64,000 nucleotides of DNA from Rhodamnia argentea (taxonomy: Eukaryota > Streptophyta > Magnoliopsida > Myrtales > Myrtaceae): NCBI RefSeq assembly GCF_020921035.1, contig NC_063156.1, positions 29,188,283-29,252,282 of the forward strand, read 5' to 3'. Of the stretch, positions 1 through 10,060 are shown piece after piece; within the stretch, counting starts at the first letter, position 1; each line of letters opens with the position of its first letter. The notes under the pieces were generated by a model. That model had not been told where the DNA came from. It ran no database searches and saw only the letters and a list, made by a program, of their open reading frames with translations. The translations under genes were made by a program, and so were the position numbers.

Positions 1-1590
1 TTTCGAGTGAGAAACTATTTGTGTTATTGTTTAATCACCTACTTTTCTCCGTAAAAGTTTATTATTCTTGATTAAGGTGATTACTGACATTTCTTTTGAG
101 TAAATTACCAACTGATTTTTGCGTTATCAACTCTTATTTTAGTTAATTATCAATATTCATTTGATTTCTGTTTTCAAACCATCAACTTCTTTGTCTATGG
201 CACAAGAAGAGGGGAACTTCTTTTTATCGTTTAGCACATTTTAGTTACCAACTTAACACGGCTTTGATTTTTCTACTATCGTATGAATTACCGAACTTCA
301 CTTGCGTGATTTACTAGCTTTTCTCCGATTAAGTTATCTATTCAAGTTACCAACTCTCATTTCAGTTACTTACCAAACTTTTTTTTCCTTTTAAATTTAC
401 TAACTTTTTATTGAGTTACCATTGTTTTCATTTGCCTTTCTTTTTACCAGCTTTATTAATTTGCCAACCCTTATTGGAAATAGCCAACTTCAATAAGAGT
501 AATTATCAATTTTTCTTCGATTAAGTTAACAACTAGTTTTGCGTCACCAACTCTTAGTGAACCAGTTGCCGACGTCCATTTACCTCTGTTTTTTTTTTTT
601 TTCAATTATCAAGATTTCTTATCTCTAACAAAGAAACTTATATTATTTTGCCAACTTCTAATTATCTTTTTCTATCAATGCATTAATATTTCCAATTAAT
701 TTACGAAGTTAACAACCTTTTTATATGTGACTAACTATTTTTGTTTGACTATGTTACTGGCTAGCTATGTTATTTACCGACCTTCATTTGAATTGCTCAC
801 TAACTTACCAATCCTTTTTATGATTAATTTATCCACAAATTTTGTGTTATTAACTACTGGTTGAGTTTATTACCAATGCTGATGTCGTTTTTTTTTTCCT
901 TTCAAATTAACAATTTCTCCTATCTCTGATACAAAAAAAAACCATATTTTTATTTATTATTAGCCAACTTTTATTTACCTTTCTTATCAACACCCTAAAT
1001 TTGCTAACTATTATATGAACTTACAAACTTTCATTTCAGCGACTCTCCAATTATTTTTGGGTGCGGATCCATTCAATTCTTTTAGCGTGTTTTGCTTTCC
1101 TTGTTAAAAAAAATTGCTAAGAATTTTCACATAAGCTATTTCCGGCCAAAGTTGTCCGGATGAACTGTATTGAAAAATCGTAAAAAAAGTTTAGGACTAA
1201 ATTTGCCAAATTAAAAGGTATAGGACAGAATTGACACAAGAAATAGATTTAGGACTTTTGGGTACTTTCTCCTCCTTTTCTAGATTATTGCTTTTGTTAT
1301 CTCTAATAAAGAAATTCTCTTATTTACCGGGTTTTAGTTATCTTTTCGTTTATCAATGTCGTAACGTCACCAACTATTTTATAAAATAAACAACCCTTTT
1401 TGTGTGACTTACTAACTTTTCTCAAATCAAGGTACCAAGCAGCTAGTTTTGGGTCACTAGCCCTCATTTGAGCCGCTTACAAACTTTACGTCCCTTTTTT
1501 CGATTCTATTATCTGCTTTTTGTGTGTGTTTATTTGAATTAGTTACCCACGTTAATTTAAATTTTTTTTACAAAGTCATATTTTCTTCAT
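1..1590. repeat. AT-rich intergenic DNA with a degenerate recurring motif
   Basis: No gene is supported here. The stretch is very AT-rich and keeps returning to variants of the short phrase TTACCAACTTTCATTT, with spacers of roughly 20-60 bases. It looks like an old, diverged tandem array or low-complexity satellite. At about 1185-1275 a different piece resembles one end of the Mutator-like repeats described further right (wording of the type 'TTTAGGACTTTTGGGTACTTTCTCC' split over that interval). Function unknown. Confidence 0.5.
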
Positions 1591-1594
1591 ATTT

Positions 1595-1946
1595 GGAATG
1601 TTCGCATGAAAAGTTGTTTGAATCAATTCTCATGCAAGTTTGCACCAAGTATTTTTTATAGGTACTTAGGAAAGTTCGCACAAAGCTCCCCCAAAAGCTT
1701 CGTGAATTGGTCTTTTGGAATGTTCGCACCAATTGCAAGGAAAAGTTCACACGAAAAGTTGTTTAAATTAGTTCTAGTGCAAGTTTGCGCCAAGTGGTTT
1801 TTTATAGGCACTTGAAAAAGTTCGCACCAAAAGCTTTGTTAATTGGTTTTTTAGAATGTTCGCACCAATTACAATGGAAAGTTCACACGAAAAGTTGTTT
1901 AAATTAGTTCTCGTGCAAGTTTGCACCGAGTGAGTTTTGATAGGGC
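1595..1946. repeat. Tandem repeat, about 135-bp unit, nearly three copies
   Basis: Three successive blocks start near 1595, 1718 and 1854. Each opens with a variant of AATGTTCGCA, continues through GAAAAGTTGTTT and GTGCAAGTTTGC, and the first two end in a TTAATTGGTTTTT-like stretch. Blocks two and three are clearly more alike than block one. Short open frames in both directions cross the array, but they simply follow the repeat and are not taken as genes. Confidence 0.75.
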
Positions 1947-2949
1947 CATTTCAATGCATGTTTTGTTTAGCTGTTAAATAATTTCACTTTCAAGAATGGT
2001 TTAGTTGCGCAATACTCTTCCATGATCAACCTCGATATTGAGTAATCCGCTTCTAATTACAGTTCTTCTTTGTATTGTATGAAGCCTGTATCGACCAAGC
2101 AAACCAGGAAAACCATTTCACTAAGAATTCAAGTATCGGCGAACGTTCGAACAGACGCATGCATGCATGCACTCGCCGTCTTCAAGCAGACACGGCATGA
2201 GCTGATGAAGACGAAAATACGTGACTTAAATCAAACATCCTCAAGAGCACCTCATTATTCTCGTACATGCCGTATGCGACTCTTACATTTCAAGGGTCCA
2301 TCATTGAACATGATTAATTTCATGTATTCCAATCATTGGGGTTATCCCACATCGGTTATGAAAGGGGATGGTGGTCAGTTTATAAGTGTGAGGGAAAGCT
2401 TTATCATTTGAGCTAGCTTTTGGGATGAGAGAGGTTTAAGACCACCTAACACTTCTATCAAAGACAGGTTACCAACAAGTCTGGGTTGTCGCTGCCTCCG
2501 ATCCAAGGCTCGATGTATGAGGGGGAGATTGTTGTAAATTGACAATTAGTATATCTAGCATTGCTCGAATGTAGATTCGTTACGTTTGCAATTATATTGT
2601 ACATATTAACGAATCACATAGTATGATTTGTTATTGTACGTATGAGTGTCGATATCAGACAACTTATAGTTTCAGCATCTTAGAACTTAGTGCAACGACT
2701 TCCCAAATGTAACCGCAGGGCGTTGTAATCACGATGGTGTTATATGATTTGAGATGTTTTCCAAACTTTCTGACGGCTATGGCTATTGCAAAGAACTTAT
2801 GCCAAGTACCCTTTTAAGTGTACGACATGGACGTCCCAGAGAAATCAATCTAGTTGTACTAAAAAAAATATGTGTGACAGCTTATATGGGGCAATCACTC
2901 CATAAACACATCATTCCTTAAGTCACAAAATCAGTCGATGGAGTCAATT

Positions 2950-3440
2950 CGTACCAATTGCCATAAGCCTTTCAATTGAATCAATATAGTCTTAAACTTT
3001 TTAAAATTGGTATCGATTCAATCTATCAAACCAATTTTAGCCGGAAATATTGACATGGACGTCAGCTGCCCTAAATGGCACGGTTGGTGCTAACATGGAC
3101 ATTTTCTTAATATCATTTGATATTTTTTTTTTTTTTCCTTTTTTTTTTTTCATTTTGTCTTCCCCTTTTCCTTTTTACCAGTCACGGTAAAAAAATAAAA
3201 TGGGGAAGGAAAAAAATGAAAAAATAGAGATAAATTATAAGAAATGATAAAAAAAATATTTAAAAGTCCACATAGGACGGTCGACATCCACATTAGCGAT
3301 TTTCGGCTAAAATTGGCTGGGTTGACAAAATTGGTAACAAAGTGAAAATATTTAGGACTCAATTGATCCAATTGAAAGGATTGAGACTAAATTAGTACCA
3401 ATGCAATACGTTTAGGACTTTTTTGGAACTTTTCCCGATC
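2950..3440. mobile_element. Mutator-like inverted-repeat element (degenerate)
   Basis: The two halves are inverted relative to each other. The left arm reads through 'CCAATTTTAGCCGGAAATA' to 'GACGTCAGCTGCCCTAA'. The right arm reads 'TAGGACGGTCGACATCCAC', then 'CGGCTAAAATTGG', then ends near 'TTTAGGACTTTTTTGGAAC'. The centre is T-rich low complexity. The same arms recur near 3851-4617, 42600-42820 and 44655-45240, so this is one dispersed family. The left terminus is eroded and no clear target duplication was found. No transposase is encoded. Confidence 0.55.
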
Positions 3441-3850
3441 AGTTCGAGCCAATTTGATTTAATTACATGAATGATTTGTATTCATGTGTTTTGAATTACT
3501 AAAAGATTGTGAAAATAAGGCACGTTTTACATTATGACTCAACTTCCTTCATTTTCAAATACTTTCACCCGATTTAAGAGTCAATAAATGGAGAAAATCT
3601 CGGAATAACTATTAAAGACTCATCGCTTGATGACTTCATTTTACTATCAATTAATAGTTAGGGCAAGTATGGACCTTTCTTCGACCCAAAAAAAAAAGTA
3701 TGGACATTTCGAGTATGTTGTAGCTTAGGCTTAGGAGCTGGATTATGAAAACTTTTCAAAGAATCGCACGTTATTTGGCATCACACATAAATAGGGGTAC
3801 GTAGAGGGGACCCTTGACCCTCAATTTTTATTGCTGACTATATATGAAAG

Positions 3851-4617
3851 GGGAAAATCATCAAAAAAGTCATAAACATATTGCAATTGTGACAATTCAT
3901 TCATGAATCTTTTTTTTTTTTTGGGTTGTAAATTGAGTCACAAACATTTTGTGCTTATGCCAATTTAGTCCATCCAAACCGAAAATCGATAACGTAGTAC
4001 GGCAGGCGCAAACATGGACAAATTAAAATAATCTATTATTTTTCCTTTTTTTGTCCTTACCTTCCTTTTTTTTTTTTTTTTTGTGGAGAGAATGTGGCTG
4101 ATGAGGGTCGCAAAAGCATGCTGACGACTAGGCATGGGCCGCAAAACCCTTGCATGGGCTCGCCTAAAAGTGGGCGAGGCCATCTCGACCGTGGGGGAGG
4201 ACAACCTCGCCATGGCCTCACCGGCCGCGAGCGAAGGGGCCTAGCCCGCGGTGGCAAGGCCATGGCCTCGCCGGGGCCTCGTTGGTCGCAGGCATGACGG
4301 CCATGGCCTCGCCAGCCACAAGCTAGGCTGCCTTCACCCACGGCTAGCGAGCTCTAGCGACCCTTGCTGGCCATATCTCCACAAAATAAAAAATAAAAAA
4401 GAAAGAAGGAAAAGAGAAAAAATTTAATAAGAATCGAAAAAATATTAAAATATTATTAAAAAATTTCAAGCCTCTTCAAAGATTTTCAATCAAAATTAGC
4501 CTAATGGACTAAACCGGCACAAGTACAAAATGTTTAGGACTCAATTGGCCAAAAAAAAAAGTTCATGACTGAATCGACACAATTACAATAGGTTTAGGAC
4601 TGTTATGGTAATTTTCC
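3851..4617. mobile_element. Mutator-like non-autonomous element with GC-rich core
   Basis: The ends form long imperfect terminal inverted repeats: left GGGGAAAATCATCAAAAAAG, right (reverse strand) GGAAAATTACCATAACAGTC, with similarity continuing for more than 50 bases. The flanking 11-mers ATATATGAAAG (3840-3850) and ATACGTGAAAG (4618-4628) match at 9 positions and look like a decayed target duplication of Mutator size. The paralogous site near 32020 has the uninterrupted sequence ATACATGAAAG, in effect an empty site. The core (about 4085-4375) is strikingly GC-rich with repeated GGCCATGGCCTCGCC blocks. Open frames there follow the low-complexity core and are not accepted as genes. Confidence 0.75.
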
Positions 4618-4740
4618 ATACGTGAAAGATCATGATACATTACATAGCGTCCCACCAAAATTGCTTCAAGTTTAGCTTAGGGAATTCATTATTTAAATAA
4701 AACTAGTTTAGAACTTGCAAGAATAGTTCAGTAATGAACA

Positions 4741-6057
4741 ACCTCGATATTGAGTAATTCGCTTCTAATTTGCTGTCTTCTCTATATTGTAGGAAGGCTG
4801 TATCAAGCTGTCGAGCCAAATAAACCAGGAAAACCATTTCTTCATCTTTATTGAGGAAGTATCGTAACAATTATGTTCTGATTATATAGAGCTCTTCAAG
4901 CAGACAGGGCGTGAGCTGATCAACACGAAAGTACGCGACTTAAACCAAACATCCTCAAGAGCACCCAATTATCCTTCTTATATATCGTATGCGATTGTTA
5001 CGTTTCAAGCATCATTTCATGCGTTCTGCAGCCGGTTGGTTTGCATCATCCAAACCAGCTGTATCATTCTCTTTTATTTACTCCTGAAAACAAGATATTA
5101 CGATGCTTGCATTATTGTGGTGTGTGTGTCTATATATATTCAGCTATATGGATGGCTCCTCTTCTTCAGTTGTGAAGACAGCTGAGATCGATAGAGATAT
5201 TGGCACCCACCACAACAGCGCTACTAGCTAGGAGACCTTCCAGGATCGCTACATTGACTCTGATGTTCAGAGGATTGCTGAAGATTTCGCTCCCTTGGAG
5301 GCATCGGCAAGTCGGCAGGCCCCCAAGCTCGGCCTCTGGATGGCTTCGATCTGCTGCAGGCTGCGGCAGCAACCTCTGGGTGGCATACCCCTGACACCGA
5401 AGAGAGCGTCACAGGCGGATAAGTTGGCAGGCACTGTGGTGCAGGTCGCGTTTGTGGTGTTGGTTTGTGCAGCAGTTCCCGGGACTACGAGGAATAGCCC
5501 TAGCAAGAAGAAGCTGCCCGTCATGATCTTGCTAATTCCTCCCATATGGACTTAATTTTCGCTTTCGGCTGTGGAAATTTCTTTCTGTGTGTTTACAGTT
5601 GAGGGGTGCTGCATAATTTGAGGCGTTTTCCAATTTTCTCACGGCGACGGCTGCTGCAAAGAAATTACACCAAATACCCTTTTAAGTGTACCACATGGAC
5701 GTCCTAGATGAATTCGACTAGCTAGGTTGTCCAATCGTGGGATTTTGCTATTAGCGACGAGGAAGTTCATCTTAAGTGGATAGATTCTAAACTCATATAC
5801 CAGATAAGATACAAGTCAAAACTTTGATTGACAATTTCAAATTTGTTAGGTGGATTTGAAGTAAATCAATATTAAGTTAATAAATTGAACAAACTTCTTC
5901 ATTTCCCTCTTCCATGAAATGCCTGCAATCTTCTACTAATTGAGCTAAATTACTACACAATCAAAGACTCATCTCTTGATGACTATATTATTTGTAACAC
6001 TTTTGGAACTACTATCAAGTAATAGTTTGGGCAAGTATGGTCCCTTCAAGCACATTC
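4741..6057. repeat. Tandem duplication unit 2, left part (interrupted by the CACTA element)
   Basis: This is the second copy of the block at 2015-4740 and contains the lipid-transfer-like pseudogene. It runs up to 'AAGCACATTC' at 6048-6057, where the CACTA terminus begins. The rest of the unit resumes beyond the element, from about 32008 to about 32783, which matches 3827-4735 of unit 1 once the later insertions in each are ignored. Confidence 0.65.
5166..5545 (-). pseudogene. Non-specific lipid-transfer-protein-like gene, frameshifted
   Basis: The reading starts at ATG 5545 (an alternative ATG is at 5524) and opens with a hydrophobic signal peptide ending near G-T-A-A-Q. Then comes the start of an eight-cysteine lipid-transfer fold: C, nine residues, C, thirteen residues, then CC. 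Near 5335-5345 the frame must shift by one base. In the new frame CxC (Cys-Arg-Cys) follows nineteen residues after CC, the classical spacing, and the frame ends at 5166 in L-S-C-L-H-N. The seventh cysteine is not visible. Family members are secreted proteins that carry lipids. Either this is a recent pseudogene or a sequencing indel broke it; the missing Cys7 favours decay. The duplicate unit to the left has no recognisable copy. Confidence 0.6.
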
Positions 6058-6863
6058 CACTACGAAAAAACAAGGATTTAGCCACGAAAAATTTGCGACG
6101 AAAAAAATTCGTCGCAAATTTCCGACAAAAATAGCTACAAAACAAACATTCATCACTATTTGCAACGAAATTACCGACAACATAATTCGTCGCTAATTAG
6201 TGATGAATATAGCTACGGAAACTCATTTCGTCACTAATTAGCGACAAATCTAGCCACGAAACAATTTTCGTCGCCAATTTGCAACGCAAATAGCCACAAA
6301 ACAGTATTTCGTGGCTAATTTCCGACGAAAATGTCCACAAATAATTTGTTGCTAATTAGCAACGCAAACAGCCATGAAAATGTCATTTGTCGCTATATCC
6401 TTTGCGACGAAAATCTATATCGTGGCCAATTAGCGACGAAGAGAAACATTTCATCGCTAATTAGAGACAAAACTCTTTTTTTGTCGCAAATTGTTTTTTA
6501 AAATATTAGCGACGAAATTCAAATTTCATCCAAAATCAGCACTATGAATAAAAATAACAAAGAAAAAATTAACATTAGCGATGAATAACTATTTGTGTCG
6601 CTAATTTAGCGACGAAACGCGTGATTCATGGCTAAGACGATATAAATAAAAATGAAAAATTAATTAGCGACAAAAGCTGTTTTTCATCGCTAATCTCCTA
6701 TTGCGCAATTTGCCATGAAAACAAACTTTCGTCGCAAATTAGTTGATACTCGTTTAGCAACGAAAATGTATTTCGTCGCTAATTAGCAACGGAAAAGTTA
6801 TTTTGGTGGCTAATTAGCGAGAAAACCATCATTCGTTGCACATTAGCAACGAAAAGAGCCATG
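6058..6863 (+). repeat. CACTA 5' subterminal repeats, first part
   Basis: Dozens of variants of GCGACGAAA and TTTCGTCGC are packed here, often as palindromic pairs such as TTCGTCGCTAATTAGCGACG. In CACTA elements such arrays are the binding sites of the TNPA-type protein. The array is interrupted by the copia insertion after AAAAG (6864-6868) and resumes after the copy of AAAAG at 15737. Confidence 0.8.
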
Positions 6864-6868
6864 AAAAG

Positions 6869-7105
6869 TGTCAAGATATGAGACGATGCAAAGTAACGGA
6901 TAATTGGGAAATTGGAAAGCTGTATGTATTACTTTCTCATTCGGAGACCTTTCGTGTACAATCCTATTTATATACAAGAGATCAAGCTAATCAAAGAAAG
7001 AAATATGCAAAATAAGGAAAAGATGTTTATACAATATCCCAACTTTCCAAGAAAGACACCTTCATATGGAAGGTGAATCAATTAGGTACAATTGTATCTC
7101 TAACA
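6869..7105 (-). repeat. Copia 3' LTR
   Basis: 237 bp, with TG and CA at the ends. By eye it differs from the other LTR at three positions (one near 6901, one near 6914 and one near 7093), about 98.7 per cent identity. Because both LTRs are copied from one template at insertion, this marks a recent insertion. Confidence 0.95.
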
Positions 7106-7114
7106 CTCCCCCTC
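7106..7114 (-). other. Copia polypurine tract
   Basis: On the minus strand the bases directly before the 3' LTR read GAGGGGGAG, a polypurine tract of the kind that primes plus-strand DNA synthesis in LTR retrotransposons. Confidence 0.8.
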
Positions 7115-8860
7115 AAGCTGGCGGTCTATAAACATCAAAGACACCTAGCTTGCTTAAAAGATACGTGTGTTGCCTCCGGCATAAAGGTTTTGTGAAGATG
7201 TCTCGCAGTCGCTCTGTTGTTCTTATTCCTCTTGTTATGATCACTCCATTCTGAATCTTGTCTCTAATGAAGTGACAATCAACCTCTATATGTTTTGTTC
7301 TTTCATGAAAAACTGGATTGGCTGCAAGTTTGAGTGCAGCATCATTGTCACAGAACAAGACAGTTGGTTCTCTTACCCATACACCGAGATCTTGAAGCAA
7401 ACCTCTTATCCAGATTATTTCACGAGTAGTCTTTGCCATTGCCCGATATTCTACTTCAGCAGATGATAATGAAATAGTCGATTGTTTCTTTGTTTTCCAT
7501 GAAAGAAGTGAGTCCCCCAATTTGATGCAAAATCCCGTAACAGATTTTCTACTCATAGGACAAGTAGCGTAATCTGTATCACAATATGCCGTCATTTCCA
7601 TGTTGCTATCTCGGGACAACAATATTCCCAATCCTGGACATCCTTTCAAGTACTTCACAACTTTTAATGCAGCATTCATGTGAGATTGTTTTGGATTATG
7701 CATGAACCGGCTCATAATTTGTACCGCATAACATATATCGGGCCTAGTCATAATGGGATAGATAAATTTCCCAACGAGTCTTTGATAAGCGGAAGGATCA
7801 TTGAGCAAAGGATCCCTATTTAGTGGTGACAATCCCTTATCATACTCAACAGTTGTCAATTTGACATTCTGTTCAATTGGTATAACGGATGGTTTGGATC
7901 CCGATAGTCCCGCTTCTGATATGATCTCCAGGACAAATTTGCGTTGATCGAGGCAAATTCCCTTATCTGATCGCGCAATCTCTATCCCGAGGAAATATTT
8001 GGGGGGTCCCAAATCCTTAATATGAAAGGTAGAATGCAGGTACTTCTTAAATTTCTTAATGGCAGATTCATTATTCCCCATAATGAGTATATCATCAACG
8101 TATATTAACAAATAAATTGATGATATACCTTGACTTCACGTAAATAAAGCATAGTCGTGTCTAGATTGCTGAAATTTCGCTGTTGTGAGTGCAGTGGTGA
8201 ATTTAGCATACCATTGACGAGAAGCCTGTTTGAGCCCATAAAGAGATTTACGGAGACGACATACTCGATTCTCCCCCTGTCTGCGTACACCTGGTGGAAG
8301 GTCCATATAGATTTCTTCCTCCAAATCTCCATGGAGAAAAGTATCATGGACATCCATCTGATGTAGAGGCCAATCACGAGAAGCAGCAATAGCGAAAAAG
8401 GAACGAACAGTGACTTCCTTTGCTACTGGAGAAAAAGTCTCTATATAATCAAAGCCTTCCCGTTGCGTGAACCCCTTCGCTACTAATCTAGCTTTATAGC
8501 GCTCAATGGAACCATCTGCTTTGTATTTGATTTTGTATACCCATTTGCAACCAATTGGTTTCCGATGAGAGGGTAACGAGACTACATCCCGGGTATTATT
8601 TTTCATTAGAGCTCGCAATTCATCTGCCATAGCCTGTTGCCAACGGGCATCTTTGGCTGCCTCATTGTATGAAGATGGTTCTTGTTCCTCCGATATCTTA
8701 CTAATGCAACACATATGTTCTGGCGAGAGACGAGAAAAACTAACATAAGAGGAGACAGGATAGTGTGTACCGGATGAATCCAAAGTTGGACAAATATAAT
8801 CTTTTGTCCATGTGGGCGATCGCGTTGCACGTCCCGAACGTTGAGGATGGACTGGTATAT
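7113..8860 (-). pseudogene. Copia pol: reverse transcriptase and RNase H region
   Basis: Reading from 8860 down, the frame gives the copia reverse transcriptase. Landmarks are G-C-K-W-V-Y-K-I-K near 8540, the M-D-V-H-D catalytic segment near 8345, then after one in-frame stop near 8133 the Y-V-D-D-I-L motif near 8100. RNase H follows, with T-A-Y-C-D-T-D-Y near 7590 and the S-S-A-E-V-E-Y block near 7460, ending in a typical copia C-terminus at 7113. The TGA at 8133 lies where relatives have an arginine, so it fits CGA to TGA decay at a methylated CpG. Upstream the frame continues exactly into the integrase side if the solo LTR and one TATAT copy are ignored. Confidence 0.9.
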
Positions 8861-9129
8861 TGTCACGCCCGCGTACCCTAGTGCTCGCCACATCCCTTTA
8901 CGATTGTCAAACTCCAGGATCCGGACGATGATAAAACTCAAATTAGATGTACACGCGGAACTAAATAAATAACCCTAACAAACAAAAGGTACATCGAGGT
9001 ACCCCACACATAATTAACATATGCATCAAAGTCTTACAGGGAGGTCGGGTCAAAATACAACAGACATCCACTTGGTCTCGTCAAAAGTCTCTAGCAAAAG
9101 ACATCTAAGATCCCGGAGAAATAACACCA

Positions 9130-9621
9130 CTACCCCGAACTATCGGTCTCATCTTCATCTTCGTCTTGGTCCGCTTCGGGGTTGTAATCAAAAGAACTGT
9201 CAGATCGTACCTCAATGGCATTCTCCTCCTCCTCCTCCTTCTTCGAGTCAGAAATCTCAATCACTTCTATGTCCTCCTCAGCTTTATGAGTACTCTCCAG
9301 GATGTTCGTCGACCCAACCATACTAATTTCCAGCTCTACGTCATCTCGGATAGGGTGACACCGGTTGGGCACTACTCCTCTAGGGACTTCCGTTGGCTTT
9401 AGTGGACCTGTTGTAATGTTCCTAACCCGACGATACCACGCCTCATAACGATGAGGTGCTAACTGTTCCTGTCCTTCATCCACCCGGACGGTAGTACACT
9501 TCCTAATGTACATAAACCCTCTACCATCAGGAAATTCATCAAAAGTGGAGGTCATCTCCTTGGGGTCTCCCCGGCGAACCGGTAGCATCTTCAGGGTCCG
9601 GGGTCTAAAAAAGGATCCCAT
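9130..9621 (-). other. 163-codon acidic open frame inside the solo LTR
   Basis: An open frame with ATG at 9621 encodes a protein with a basic N-terminal third and a very acidic C-terminal half (runs of E and D, ending D-E-D-E-T-D-S-S-G). I recognise no domain. It lies wholly within the solo LTR, so it would be a retroelement-derived open frame. It may be meaningful because the rest of the LTR is AT-rich and lacks frames of this length, but acidic low-complexity sequence can be open by chance. Confidence 0.35.
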
Positions 9622-9849
9622 GACGGGGTGAGAATAAATCTCAATAAATCAACCCTAACCCTAGACTAAGCCACTAGTACCTCCAAACTACTTCTCAAAT
9701 CAAAGACGTCCGAAGACGTCAATAAAATCGATATAGATATGATGCAGGTGCAGACATAGACATAGGCAATTTAAACAATCACAATAACCAGGCATTCGGT
9801 GGTTCGGAACCAAGCTCTACGCACTGGTATAGTAATCTTATTTTTTTTT

Positions 9850-10060
9850 TATAACAAGATCCGCGTAATAACGCATCGGGCTATCTTGAGGTACTTGGCA
9901 AGACCCGCGTAATAACGCATCAGGTTTATATATATATTTGCCAGGACCCGCGTAATAACGCATCGGGTCAAATCCCGCGTTTAACGCCTCGGGATAATAT
10001 CAAAACCCCGCGTTATAACGCATCAGGGTACAAATAATCTCATAACCCGCGTCATAACAC
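9850..10060. repeat. Short tandem repeats with CCGCGTAATAACGCATC units
   Basis: Inside the solo LTR, five to seven units of the type CCCGCGTAATAACGCATCGGG occur at about 9858, 9903, 9946, 9975, 10002 and 10043, separated by 20-45 bases. Each unit is an imperfect palindrome (CCCG at one side, CGGG at the other). This is an internal feature of the LTR family. Confidence 0.75.

Larger units (their letters stand above)
2015..4740. repeat. Tandem duplication unit 1 (no lipid-transfer gene recognisable)
   Basis: This block is a diverged copy of the block starting near 4741. Matching landmarks are CCTCGATATTGAGTAAT (2029 and 4742), ACATCCTCAAGAGCACC (about 2236 and 4948), the stretch around TTTTAAGTGTACGACATGG (about 2811 and 5681), and the 'GGGCAAGTATGG' stretch (about 3660 and 6029). 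The lipid-transfer coding part of unit 2 is not recognisable here; the corresponding 2420-2740 is replaced by AT-rich sequence. Unit 1 also carries two Mutator-like insertions. Boundaries are approximate. Confidence 0.65.

Noticed and set aside
2070..2411. 113-codon open frame on the plus strand
   Set aside because: It lies in the diverged duplicated unit; the matching stretch of the second unit (4790-5030) does not conserve the frame, and no domain is recognised.
4057..4341. Overlapping open frames on both strands in a GC-rich block
   Set aside because: They lie inside the GC-rich core of a Mutator-like element, are built of repeated R/P/A-rich phrases, and stay open in several frames because of composition.
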